Assembly (NCBI RefSeq): GCF_000017805.1
Contig: NC_009767.1
Span: 3,816,001-3,880,000 of the forward strand
Origin: Roseiflexus castenholzii DSM 13941
GTDB lineage: Bacteria; Chloroflexota; Chloroflexia; Chloroflexales; Roseiflexaceae
Direction of reading: 5' to 3'
Length of the DNA: 64,000 nucleotides
A program made the translations under genes and the position numbers. Shown one piece after another: positions 36,395-44,977 of this stretch (the first letter of the stretch is position 1; every line of letters starts with the position of its first letter). The notes under the pieces are model-generated. The model was given only the letters and a program-made list of their open reading frames with translations. It searched no databases and was not told the origin of the DNA.

Positions 36395-38619
36395 ATGCTT
36401 CGACACTTCCGCTCTTGCTTACCCGGATTATACACCGGCATCGCGCGATTGCATCAGCACACCATGCTTGCCACAAGTCTCGTGTGTATTGCCTTGATTC
36501 TGACGATTGCAGGCGCAACATCAGTGCGCGCTGTGTACACCAGCCCGACCGGCGGACCGGTGACGATGTCTCCTTCACCAGGGGCAGGCGCTGCGACGCC
36601 ATACCCCTCGACGATCGACGTCAGCGGGTTGAGCGGTTCGATTGTGAGCGTCGTGGTGCGACTGAATGGCTTGTCGCACGCCTTTCCCGACGATCTTGAC
36701 ATTGTTCTGGTCGGTCCGTCCGGTCAGGCGGTCATGCTTATGTCCGATGTCGGCGGCGCGACCCCGATAACCAACGTAAATCTTGTCTTTAGCGCAAGCG
36801 CGACAGCCAACCTTCCCGATGCCGGTCCAATCACCAGCGGAACCTATCGACCGACGAACATCGGTGGAAACGACACGATGCCTTCCCACCCGAATCTGCC
36901 TGCAGGACCGTATGGAACGGCGCTGTCGGTGTACAATCTGGCAAATCCCAACGGCATCTGGCACCTGTACGTTGCCGAAGATGACAGCGGTTCGAGTGGT
37001 TCGCTGACGTCCTGGCAACTCGAGATTGTGACGATCGACCTTCAGGCAACGCTTACTTCTGTTCCATCCTCGGTGAACGCCGGTGATCCGCTGAACTACA
37101 ACATCACAGTAACCAATGCAGGCACCGATCCGGTGGCAAATGTCACCCTGACCAGCGCCATTCCTGCCAACACCGCCTTCAGTCTGGTGACGCCGCCTGC
37201 CGGCTGGACCTGCCCTCCGCCGGCGGCTGGTGCGTCGACGTTCAGTTGCACGGCTGCTTCCGTTGCAGTTGGCAGCGCAACCTTCACTGTGCAATTGAAT
37301 GTCGATCCGGCAACTGCGCCGGGCACGACATTGCCGCTCTCTACAACCATTTCATCCGCCACACCCGAAGCCAATACGGAGAATAACACGTCATCCGCTA
37401 CGGTTACTGTCACCACTTCAGCGAATCTGGAGGTTGTGACGCTGACGGCGCCCGCCAGCGTCAATGCCGGTGAGAACGTTGAGTCCGTCACAACGGTGCG
37501 CAACAATGGTCCCAGTTTTGCCGCCAATGCCAGCGTATCACTGCCGCTCGACACAGATACGACGTTTGTGGCGCTGACATCGCCCGACGGCTGGAACTGC
37601 ACTACTCCCAACGTCGGCAAGACCGGCACAGTGACATGCACCATCGCAACCTTTACCGTAACCAGTGTGGAATTCCGCCTGACGGTGCGGGTGAAACCCG
37701 ACGTCGCTCCGGGTGCGACGGTTGACAGCACAGCAACCATTGCATCAGAGACCACCGATCCGAATACCGCCAATAATACCAGACAGGCGACCACGAACAT
37801 TACCACTCTCGCCGATCTGGCGCTGACCGTCTCGGATGAGCCTGATCCGGTCAGCGCCGGCGCCCAACTAAGCTACACGATTGTCGCCACGAACAACGGG
37901 CCGAGCAACGCCAGCTCGTCACGACGACGACCTCTATTCCCACCAATACCACCTTCGTCTCGCTTGCCGCACCGGATGGATGGAACTGCACGACGCCAGG
38001 CGTCGGCGACATCGGTGCAATCACGTGCACCAGGCCCGGTTTCGGCCTTGGTAATGCAACTTTTACCCTGCGCGTCCGGGTCAAGCAGGGCACACCCGTC
38101 AGCACGACCCTGTCGTTGAACGCGAACATTGCCAGTGCAACGTCCGATCCAAACACGACCAACAATCCCGCCAGCAGCACGACGACGGTCACGGTGAATG
38201 CCGATCTGAGCGTGCGCATCAGCGCCGACAAACCGATCATTCGCCCTGGAGAGACCCTGACCTACACGGTCGAAGCCAACAACAGCGGACCCGAATTTGC
38301 CAATGATGTCACGCTCACCATGGCAGTGCCGGACGGTACGGCTTTTGTGTCGCTCACCAGACCGCCAGGATGGGACTGCACCACGCCGGCGGTCGGTGCA
38401 ACCGGACCGATCACCTGCACCACTGCTGCGCTCGACGTGGCAACCGATACGTTTGTCCTCACGGTCACAGCCAATGCTGCGTCAGAGGATACAACGATCA
38501 CGAACACCACCACTATCGCTTCACCTGTCACCGACGGGGATCCGGGCAACAACACGGCGACGGTATCGACCGCGCTCTGGACGAAACTGCGCGTCTATCT
38601 TCCATTGATATCCCGATGA
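36395..38619 (+). pseudogene. Secreted P-domain/DUF11 repeat protein, frameshifted
   Basis: ATG 36395 (AAAAGGA upstream) opens a signal peptide with the core 'LVCIALILTIAGATSVRA'. A proprotein-convertase-type P domain comes next ('FPDDLDIVLVGPSGQ' through 'GIWHLYVAEDDSG'), then four DUF11 units, each with N-x-G-x-x-x-A and 'GWxCT'. The frame fails at about 37914-37918, where one base appears missing. The continuing frame supplies the rest of unit 3 and unit 4, and ends LRVYLPLISR at 38619. The protein would be an exported adhesive or structural surface protein. The lesion may be a sequencing error; if real, the product is truncated and loses its C-terminal tag. Confidence 0.82.
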
Positions 38620-38809
38620 GGAGGCGTATATCGGAATAACACGATGCTGCCGTTCTTGCGAGGAGCATAAGCGCCTATCCGGAACAGATAGTTAGGCGGG
38701 CAAGGCAATACCTTCGCCGCCCCGCTGCACGTCACGCGGCGATGTTTCGGATAGCGTCTCAGTTGCAGATAGGCGCAGTGGTTCCAGGCGCATGATGACT
38801 GGACCGGAG

Positions 38810-38840
38810 GCCGCCTGAGCGATGCTCAGGCGGCTTCTCT
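38810..38840 (+). terminator. Rho-independent terminator
   Basis: GCCGCCTGAGC-GAT-GCTCAGGCGGC, a perfect 11-bp stem followed by TTCTCT, lies 190 bp after the DUF11 gene and 50 bp before the next start codon. Confidence 0.65.
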
Positions 38841-38883
38841 ATGCTACTATAGACCGCATTCGGCAGCCTGAAAGGAGAATGGC

Positions 38884-40116
38884 ATGAGCGCCCTCGATCT
38901 GACCTGGATTCGTGCTCAGTTTCCTGCCTTGATGCAGGAAATGAACGGTCGTCCCGTCGTGTTTTTCGACGGTCCTGGAGGAACGCAGGTTCCCCGGCGG
39001 GTGATTGACGCAATGGCGGAGTATCTGACTCTGTATAACTCGAATACGCATGGCGCTTTTGCGACCAGCCAGCGTACCGATGCAACGGTTGACGCCGCGC
39101 GTGTTGCCATGGCTGATTTTCTGGGATGCGACGCTGATGAGGTGGTCTTTGGTCCGAACATGACCACGCTGACCTTTGCGATCAGCCGGGCATTCGGGCG
39201 CGATATCCGCCCCGGCGACGAGATTGTGGTCACCCGCCTGGATCACGATGCGAACGTGGCGCCCTGGCAGGCGCTCGAAGAACGTGGTGCGATCATTCGC
39301 ATGGTCGATATCGATGTGGAAGATTGCACGCTCGACATGGCGGACATGGCGCGCGCGATCAATTCCCGCACGAAGCTGGTTGCAGTCGGATATGCATCGA
39401 ATGCGGTTGGCACAATCAACGATGTGGCCACCATCACGCGGATGGCACACGACGTCGGTGCGCTGGTGTACATCGATGCCGTCCACTACGCCCCCCATGG
39501 TCCTATCGATGTGCGCGCGCTCGACTGTGATTTTCTGGCATGCTCACCCTACAAGTTTTTCGCACCGCATATGGGAGCGCTTTACGGCAAGCGCGAGCAT
39601 CTGGAACGTCTGCGTCCGTACAAAGTGCGTCCCGCTTCTGATGCGGTTCCCGACCGCTGGGAGACCGGCACGAAAAACCACGAAGGGCTGGCGGGGGTCA
39701 CGGCGGCAATCGACTATCTGGCGGAACTGGGTCGGCGGGTGAAACCGACGACGACGCGGCGCGCGGCGCTTGTGCAGGCGATGGAGGCTATTCAGGCATA
39801 TGAGCGCACTCTCTCACACCATCTGATCGCCGGTCTGCTCGCCATACCAGGATTGACATTCTACGGCATCAGCGATCCGGCGCGCTTTGCATGGCGCACA
39901 CCAACCGTCGCGGTGCGTCTGGAGGGGAGCACTCCGCGCGAACTTGCCAGGCGCCTGGGCGATCAGGGTATTTTCTGCTGGGACGGCAACTACTATGCGA
40001 TCAATCTGACAGAGCGCCTCGGCGTCGAAGCAGACGGCGGCATGCTACGGATTGGACTGGTGCACTACAATACCGCAGAGGAGATCGATCGGTTGCTGGA
40101 GGTGATGAGGGGTTAG
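38884..40116 (+). CDS. Cysteine desulfurase-like class V aminotransferase
   Basis: The protein has 410 residues, a PLP fold type I enzyme. 'FFDGPGGTQVPRRVIDAM' at the N-terminus and 'RLDHDANVAPW' match the VC1184-type cysteine-desulfurase-like branch. The PLP lysine is in 'SPYKFFAPHMG', preceded by 'YIDAVHYAPH' with the ring-stacking Asp/His. Members act on cysteine or related amino acids, but the reaction of this branch is not proven. AAAGGAGAATGGC precedes ATG 38884. It stands alone, with no SufE, IscU or thiamine genes nearby. Confidence 0.88.
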   Translation: MSALDLTWIRAQFPALMQEMNGRPVVFFDGPGGTQVPRRVIDAMAEYLTLYNSNTHGAFATSQRTDATVDAARVAMADFLGCDADEVVFGPNMTTLTFAISRAFGRDIRPGDEIVVTRLDHDANVAPWQALEERGAIIRMVDIDVEDCTLDMADMARAINSRTKLVAVGYASNAVGTINDVATITRMAHDVGALVYIDAVHYAPHGPIDVRALDCDFLACSPYKFFAPHMGALYGKREHLERLRPYKVRPASDAVPDRWETGTKNHEGLAGVTAAIDYLAELGRRVKPTTTRRAALVQAMEAIQAYERTLSHHLIAGLLAIPGLTFYGISDPARFAWRTPTVAVRLEGSTPRELARRLGDQGIFCWDGNYYAINLTERLGVEADGGMLRIGLVHYNTAEEIDRLLEVMRG

Positions 40117-40163
40117 GGGTTAGACACTGATTCTCGGTTCTCAGTTCTCGGTTCTTGGTTGAT

Positions 40164-40192
40164 TTGACAAACCCGGTCGTCCCGCGTATGAT
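40164..40192 (+). promoter_or_regulatory. tRNA-Pro promoter
   Basis: Consensus TTGACA (40164-40169), a 17-bp spacer and TATGAT (40187-40192), ending 14 bp before the tRNA. Confidence 0.75.
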
Positions 40193-40206
40193 TCATATGG
40201 TCATCG

Positions 40207-40283
<77 letters not shown>

Positions 40284-40311
40284 TATCTGTCTGACACAAT
40301 CCTCGTGCAAG

Positions 40312-40335
40312 CCCGCCAAAAGCGGGTTGTATCAG
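40312..40335 (+). terminator. Weak hairpin after tRNA-Pro
   Basis: CCCGC-CAAAA-GCGGG followed by TTGTATCAGTTT, 28 bp after the tRNA. The stem is short, so the call is tentative. Confidence 0.4.
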
Positions 40336-40447
40336 TTTAACCCAAAACTGCATCCAACCGCCGTTCACTATCGTATAATAGAACGAATGGGAGTTGGCGC
40401 CTCAGAGTGCCGGGGCTTTGGGTGTATGCTCTTTCTCTTTTTGATTA

Positions 40448-40477
40448 TTGACAAGGCAAGCGCCCTGAGTGTATGAT
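40448..40477 (+). promoter_or_regulatory. Promoter of the sigma-factor gene
   Basis: Consensus TTGACA (40448-40453), an 18-bp spacer and TATGAT (40472-40477). Transcription would start near 40484, about 160 nt before the start codon. Confidence 0.7.
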
Positions 40478-40499
40478 TATGTCGGGTTCTTGTCATCAA

Positions 40500-40620
40500 G
40501 AGCCTGGTGGGTTCGTCGCCCCCTTACATGAGCATAAGCGCTCGACCAGGCTCGTTGGGCGCGCCTGATATAGGATATGAAGAGGGCGCGGCTCCTCCCG
40601 GCATACTGGAGGGGCCGCGC
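40500..40620 (+). other. Structured leader of the sigma-factor mRNA
   Basis: Two stems are visible. GAGCCTGGT (40500-40508) pairs with ACCAGGCTC (40545-40553). GCGCGGCTCCTCC (40586-40598) pairs with GGAGGGGCCGCGC (40608-40620) around a 9-nt loop. The second stem ends 26 nt before the ATG. No known riboswitch was recognised; a regulatory leader or a small RNA is possible. Confidence 0.4.
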
Positions 40621-40646
40621 TATGTCTCTCTAGATGGAGTTGCGCC

Positions 40647-41693
40647 ATGAGCCGAATGATGCAGCAGCATCCGTGGGATGAACTCGATGAGCGCCAGGAG
40701 ATCGTCAATGAGGACGACACGGCGCCTGTGACAGATATTGAGGAGATGACAGCCGAGACACTGGAGGAAACGCTGGAGCCGGATTCGACGCTCGATTCGA
40801 TCCAGCACTACTTGCAGGAGATTGGCCGCGTGCCGCTGTTGACAGCTGCGGAGGAGATCGAACTCGCCGAGCGCATGGAGCGCGGCGCTGCCGCTGAACG
40901 TCGCCTGGCATCGGGGGAAGATCTCAGCCCGCAGTTGCGTCAGGCGTTGCTCGCCGATGTGGCCGCTGCTCAGGAGGCGCGCCGCCATCTGATCCAGGCG
41001 AACCTGCGCCTGGTGGTGAGCATTGCCAAGAAGTATGTCGGGCGCGGACTCTCGTTGCTCGACCTCATCCAGGAAGGGAATATCGGACTGATGCGCGCCG
41101 TCGAGAAGTTCGACTACCACAAGGGGAATCGTTTCTCGACGTATGCGACCTGGTGGATCCGTCAGGCGGTGACCCGCGCAATTGCCGAGCAGGGTCGCAC
41201 TATTCGCCTGCCGGTGCATATGAGCGAATCGGTCGGGCAGGTTAAGCGCACGGCGGATCGCCTGGCGCAGGCGCTCGAGCGGCAGCCCACTCCTGAGGAG
41301 ATCGCCACTGCACTTGGGCAGCCGACCGAGCGGATTGAGCGCGTGCTCGAAGCGTCGCGCCGTCCGGTGTCGCTCGAGACGCCGGTTGGCGAGGACGGCG
41401 AGCATACCCTAGGCGATTTCTTGCAGGACAGTGAATTGCCCACACCGGTCGAAGCGGCGTCGCAGCAACTACTCCGGCGTGATCTGGCGGCTGCGCTTGA
41501 TCGCCTGAATGAGCGCGAACGCCGGATCATTGATCTTCGCTATGGGCTGGTGGACGGGCAGCGCCGCACACTCGAGGAGGTTGGGCGGGTGCTCGGAATG
41601 ACCCGCGAACGCGCGCGGCAGATCGAGGCGGAAGCGCTGCGGCGCCTGCGCGCGCCCGACGTTGGGTTGCACCTGCGCGATTACCTTGAGTAG
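40647..41693 (+). CDS. RNA polymerase sigma-70 factor, RpoD/SigA type
   Basis: The protein has 348 residues. An acidic N-terminus leads to region 1.2 ('SIQHYLQEIGRVPLLTAAEE'), region 2 with 'SIAKKYVGRGLSLLDLIQEG' and the -10 recognition helix 'STYATWWIRQAV', region 3, and region 4 with 'EVGRVLGMTRERARQIEAEA'. It directs RNA polymerase to -35/-10 promoters. The full set of regions and close match to the primary group make it the main sigma or a close paralogue; a second RpoD elsewhere cannot be excluded. Strong upstream promoter, structured leader and a clear terminator downstream indicate a single-gene unit. Confidence 0.93.
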   Translation: MSRMMQQHPWDELDERQEIVNEDDTAPVTDIEEMTAETLEETLEPDSTLDSIQHYLQEIGRVPLLTAAEEIELAERMERGAAAERRLASGEDLSPQLRQALLADVAAAQEARRHLIQANLRLVVSIAKKYVGRGLSLLDLIQEGNIGLMRAVEKFDYHKGNRFSTYATWWIRQAVTRAIAEQGRTIRLPVHMSESVGQVKRTADRLAQALERQPTPEEIATALGQPTERIERVLEASRRPVSLETPVGEDGEHTLGDFLQDSELPTPVEAASQQLLRRDLAAALDRLNERERRIIDLRYGLVDGQRRTLEEVGRVLGMTRERARQIEAEALRRLRAPDVGLHLRDYLE

Positions 41694-41708
41694 GACGCTG
41701 GTTGTTGC

Positions 41709-41736
41709 GCCCCCTCTTCCGAGGGGGCTTCTTTTT
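41709..41736 (+). terminator. Rho-independent terminator of the sigma-factor gene
   Basis: GCCCCCTC-TTCC-GAGGGGGC, an 8-bp GC stem followed by TTCTTTTT, 16 bp after the stop codon. Confidence 0.88.
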
Positions 41737-41896
41737 GTCGCCGGGCGCGGCAACGCCGTGCCCCTCCGATTACCCGCCGGACGCGCCACCGCCTCTCGGG
41801 GTGCGGCAACGCCGCGCCCGTACTTGAACGTTTCCGTGTTCCAACCCTGTTTTTCTGCCCAGAATGCCCTTTGCGCCATCACGAACAGGACGATAA

Positions 41897-42130
41897 TTTA
41901 TGACCGCGAGTTGAGTGGATAGTGTTCGAGTGGGAGCAGATCGAAGAGGCGCAGGTAGTTCGACCACTCGAACGAGACGGGCAACCATTCGCGCGTCACC
42001 AGCGGGGGCGCGCCGAAAGAATGGAGCGACGTATCATCCAGAACACCGGCGCAGCAAAGATGCTCGCAACGCCAGGCGCAGCCAGATGGAACCATACGTG
42101 TTGCCAGATAGATCGCTCAGACCGCATCAT
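41897..42130 (-). pseudogene. Relic of a MalG-type sugar ABC permease
   Basis: From ATG 42130 (GAGGAGG upstream) the frame reads like the N-terminus of a MalG/UgpE permease, with the first span 'WFHLAAPGVASIFAAPVFWM'. After a frameshift near 42040 it continues 'REWLPVSFEWSNYLRLFDLL' and 'LNS', the typical periplasmic loop. It then ends abruptly, so about 200 residues are missing. It lies downstream of another permease relic on the same strand, in the order expected for a sugar ABC operon. Confidence 0.6.
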
Positions 42131-42169
42131 CGTACCCCTCCTCGCCAGGCACTCGCCAGATCAGTGCAA

Positions 42170-42449
42170 TTAACACGCCAACGCCAGCGCAGACAACGCG
42201 GTGCGCGGCTTGACCAGCCACGCTGCCGCAGGTAAGCCAAAAGCGTCAACCATCAGATTGAGCGGACCATAGACCGGATTGGGAATCCAGAGCCAGATCA
42301 GTGCGCATGCCATACCCGCCACGGTCGTAGGCGGTAAATCCCAGAACGAATGACAAACCCGCCGGAACAACCACCAGGAGCGCGATGCCAACAATGAACG
42401 GCAGAAGCAACATGAAGAGCGAACATCGATAGTGCGTCTGATAGTGCAT
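42170..42449 (-). pseudogene. Relic of a MalF/UgpA-type sugar ABC permease
   Basis: One frame (about 42315-42449) gives a first span 'LFMLLLPFIVGIALLVVVPA' and 'GFTAYD', as in MalF/UgpA-type permeases. The other (about 42175-42310) gives 'GMACALIWLWIPNPVYGPLN' and 'GLPAAAWLVKPRTALSALAL', from the middle of the same protein family. Roughly 100 internal residues and the C-terminal half are lost and the frames do not join. It is non-functional. Confidence 0.6.
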
Positions 42450-42575
42450 AATGTTTGAGGTCTCCCGCAGTGCAGGACAGATATGATACTTTTCTCATCT
42501 TGAGTGGCGCTTTTGTCATCCTCACGTCCGACGGAGGACATAGGATAGAGGTCGTGATGTATATCTATCGGAGCA

Positions 42576-44228
42576 ATGATGAAACGAACGTGGGGCAGTG
42601 TTCCTTTCCTGAGACCGTTGATATTGTTCGTCATTGGCGGCGTGCTGGGAACGCTTGTCGCCTATGATCCTGTCGTAAGTCTGGCGTGGCTGGCGCCCAT
42701 GATCGCAGGAGCGGCATTGTACCTCAGTATGATGACCGTCCTGCGCCATCGATTGGCGATTATTGCTCTGGTTCTGGCGTTCTGGAGCATCGGTTACAGC
42801 GTCTTGCTGGCGACGCAGTATCGGTATCTGGGGTTCGATGAGAAACTGGGGCTCGCCATATGGCTTGGACGCCTGTTCAGTTCGCCTTTCCCGGATGTGA
42901 CGCCGGCGTTCATCGATGCCAATGCTGCGGCATCGTTCCTGGCGCCGGCGATACCGCTTATCATCGGGCTGGCATGGACCGCGCGCGGCGTCTGTCGCGT
43001 AGCATGGGGCATTGCCGCCGGTAGTGTTGCCTTTGGCGTGTTGCTCACATCTTCACGCGGTGCGTTCGTTGCACTGGCGGCGGCAGGACTCTTCTGGCTT
43101 CTGGTGCGCGTGCAGGCGTCTGCACATCAATCTGGCGCCCATATGCCTCGCTTCGACCTGCGGAGCGCCATCGTTGCCGGCGCCGTCATAGCCGGGGTGG
43201 TCGCTGGCGGACTTCTGCTGGTCTGGCATCCGCTGACGCAGGACGCCCTCGCATCGGCGATGCTGCGCGCCGAGGATCGGCTGGCAGTCTATCGCAATAG
43301 CCTGTTTCTGGCGCTCGATTTTCCGTTCAGCGGCATTGGACCGGGGGCAGTGTTCGGGCAGATGTACTCGCGCTTTCAGTTGCTCATCATTCCCACCTAC
43401 ATCGGTTATGCGCACAATCTGTTCCTCGGCGTCTGGCTGGCGCAGGGCATCATCGGGCTGATCGGCTTTCTCTGGTTGCTCATCGCGTCGTTGCATCGCA
43501 TTGCGCCGACGCTCCATACGCAATCTCCGCTGACACAGGGGGCGGCAATCGGGTGCGTTGCGCTGCTGTTTCATGGGTTGACCGACGCGCCGCAGTACGC
43601 TACATCCTGGGCGACCCTGATCCTGGCATTTGGACTCTTTGGCATGACTGCCGCTACCTGCCGTCCAACAGAGGCGCTATTGCTCGCTGTTGCGCCTGCA
43701 ACAAAACGGCACAGCATTTGTTCGTGGGTCGTCGCTATTGCAGGAGTCATTGGGCTGACATTGAGCGCGCCCCATCTTGCGGCTGCGGGTGCGGGCAACA
43801 TTGCCGCAGGGTTCCAGGCGCGCGCCATGCTCGCCGAAGGGTTGACGCAAGAGGAACGCGCCGCGTTGATGCACGAGTCGGTCGTCTGGGTCAATCATGG
43901 GCTGCGCATAGCGCCAGATTCGCCGCTGATCCAGAAGCGGCTAGGCATGCTGGCGCTCGATCTGGGGGATTATCCACGCGCGATCAGTGCCCTCGAGCGC
44001 GCACAACCATTGCTTGCCGATGATCAGGCGGTATGCAAGGCGCTTGGCATGGCGTATGTGTGGACCGGCGATCCCGACCATGGCGCCGAAATCCTGGCGC
44101 ACCTCGACTATGCCGATGAGGTGCGCGAAGAACTGGGCATCTGGGTGTATGCCTGGCAGGAGCGGGGGCGCGACGATCTCGCCGCTTATGCGCAACGCGC
44201 CGCGCAGGCAATGGCGGCAATTCACTGA
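42576..44228 (+). CDS. O-antigen ligase-like membrane protein with TPR tail
   Basis: The protein has 550 residues with about eleven hydrophobic spans (roughly 10-390). The Wzy_C/O-antigen-ligase pattern is seen: 'LLTSSRGAFVALAAAG', then the large loop with 'SGIGPGAVFGQ' and 'YIGYAHNLFLG', whose His is catalytic in ligases. The C-terminal 150 residues are soluble and contain TPR-like helices ('GLRIAPDSPLIQKRLGMLAL', 'GDYPRAISALERAQPLL'). It probably polymerises or attaches glycan at the cell surface. The two GT4 genes at 20-23 kb may serve the same glycan, but this is inference. An ATG three codons in also fits. Confidence 0.85.
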   Translation: MMKRTWGSVPFLRPLILFVIGGVLGTLVAYDPVVSLAWLAPMIAGAALYLSMMTVLRHRLAIIALVLAFWSIGYSVLLATQYRYLGFDEKLGLAIWLGRLFSSPFPDVTPAFIDANAAASFLAPAIPLIIGLAWTARGVCRVAWGIAAGSVAFGVLLTSSRGAFVALAAAGLFWLLVRVQASAHQSGAHMPRFDLRSAIVAGAVIAGVVAGGLLLVWHPLTQDALASAMLRAEDRLAVYRNSLFLALDFPFSGIGPGAVFGQMYSRFQLLIIPTYIGYAHNLFLGVWLAQGIIGLIGFLWLLIASLHRIAPTLHTQSPLTQGAAIGCVALLFHGLTDAPQYATSWATLILAFGLFGMTAATCRPTEALLLAVAPATKRHSICSWVVAIAGVIGLTLSAPHLAAAGAGNIAAGFQARAMLAEGLTQEERAALMHESVVWVNHGLRIAPDSPLIQKRLGMLALDLGDYPRAISALERAQPLLADDQAVCKALGMAYVWTGDPDHGAEILAHLDYADEVREELGIWVYAWQERGRDDLAAYAQRAAQAMAAIH

Positions 44229-44248
44229 GATCTTGACCACGTTCACGA

Positions 44249-44698
44249 TTACGATGAATCTCTCAGAGGGTTGACAATCGTGAGTTGGTTGGCAACCATC
44301 AACCCTTCCTGCATATCCTCGGGGTAAAGGATAGTCGCCCCTGCCGCGAGTGCGCTAGACAGGATCAAACTATCCCAGTACGAAACCCGGTACACAGTGC
44401 GGAGATCGGAAGCGTGCAAAAGAATAGCGCGGCTATGCTCAATAATCAGATATTTGCGATAGAACGAGCGTATCCGCTTGCGGATATCCGACTCAGCGGC
44501 TTGAAATTTGCGCAGCAGGTTGACGGCGACTTCATTGATGACTTGCGTACTCAAGACAATCTGTGACGTGCCACGAATGAGCACTCTGGCTCGATGCGCT
44601 TTCTGGATGTCCTGAATCTGACTGAAGGCATACAGCCAGATATTTGTGTCAATAAATACCAGAGAGGAGGACCCGCTACCGGCGCTCATAGATTTCAT
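44249..44698 (-). CDS. PIN-domain ribonuclease toxin (VapC-like)
   Basis: The protein has 149 residues. The first acidic residue is in 'LVFIDTNIWLYAF', a middle acidic residue in 'QVINEVAVNLL', and the third in 'YWDSLILSSALAAGATILYP', followed by 'ED'. This is the four-acid PIN signature, with the last part matching the conserved 'D..i...A' helix. Such toxins cut specific RNAs. The gene overlaps its antitoxin by 23 bp. An internal ATG at 44689 would shorten it by three residues. Confidence 0.87.
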   Translation of the reverse strand: MKSMSAGSGSSSLVFIDTNIWLYAFSQIQDIQKAHRARVLIRGTSQIVLSTQVINEVAVNLLRKFQAAESDIRKRIRSFYRKYLIIEHSRAILLHASDLRTVYRVSYWDSLILSSALAAGATILYPEDMQEGLMVANQLTIVNPLRDSS

Positions 44699-44888
44699 CT
44701 CGCTTCAACGGTGTGAACGAATCACTGTGATAGGGATGATCGAGGAGAAACTCGACCATATCCTCCTCATCCTCGTCCTCGTTGATGAGAATAATGATGC
44801 GCACACGACCCGTGACGAGATGACGATATTCCTCCGGCAGATCGATAGTGCCATGCTCGACGTGAGTTTGGAACTCAATGACGCTCAT
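44676..44888 (-). CDS. Antitoxin of the PIN toxin
   Basis: The protein has 70 residues. The N-terminus 'IEFQTHVEHGTIDLPEEYRH' has the strand-turn-strand form of AbrB-like or related small antitoxins that begin with a short DNA-binding fold. A very acidic centre (residues 38-45, ED-rich) precedes a toxin-binding tail ending 'PLKRDEIYERR'. It lies directly upstream of the PIN toxin with a 23-bp overlap, the classic antitoxin-first arrangement, implying coupled translation and autoregulation. The exact family was not recognised. Confidence 0.75.
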   Translation of the reverse strand: MSVIEFQTHVEHGTIDLPEEYRHLVTGRVRIIILINEDEDEEDMVEFLLDHPYHSDSFTPLKRDEIYERR

Positions 44889-44977
44889 ATGTCACCTTCT
44901 GCCTCAGACAATGCAACGATGCCCGCTTACAAACAAGTGTAGCACGATTCAGGCGCCAGGGCCAATTCGCCGCAACC

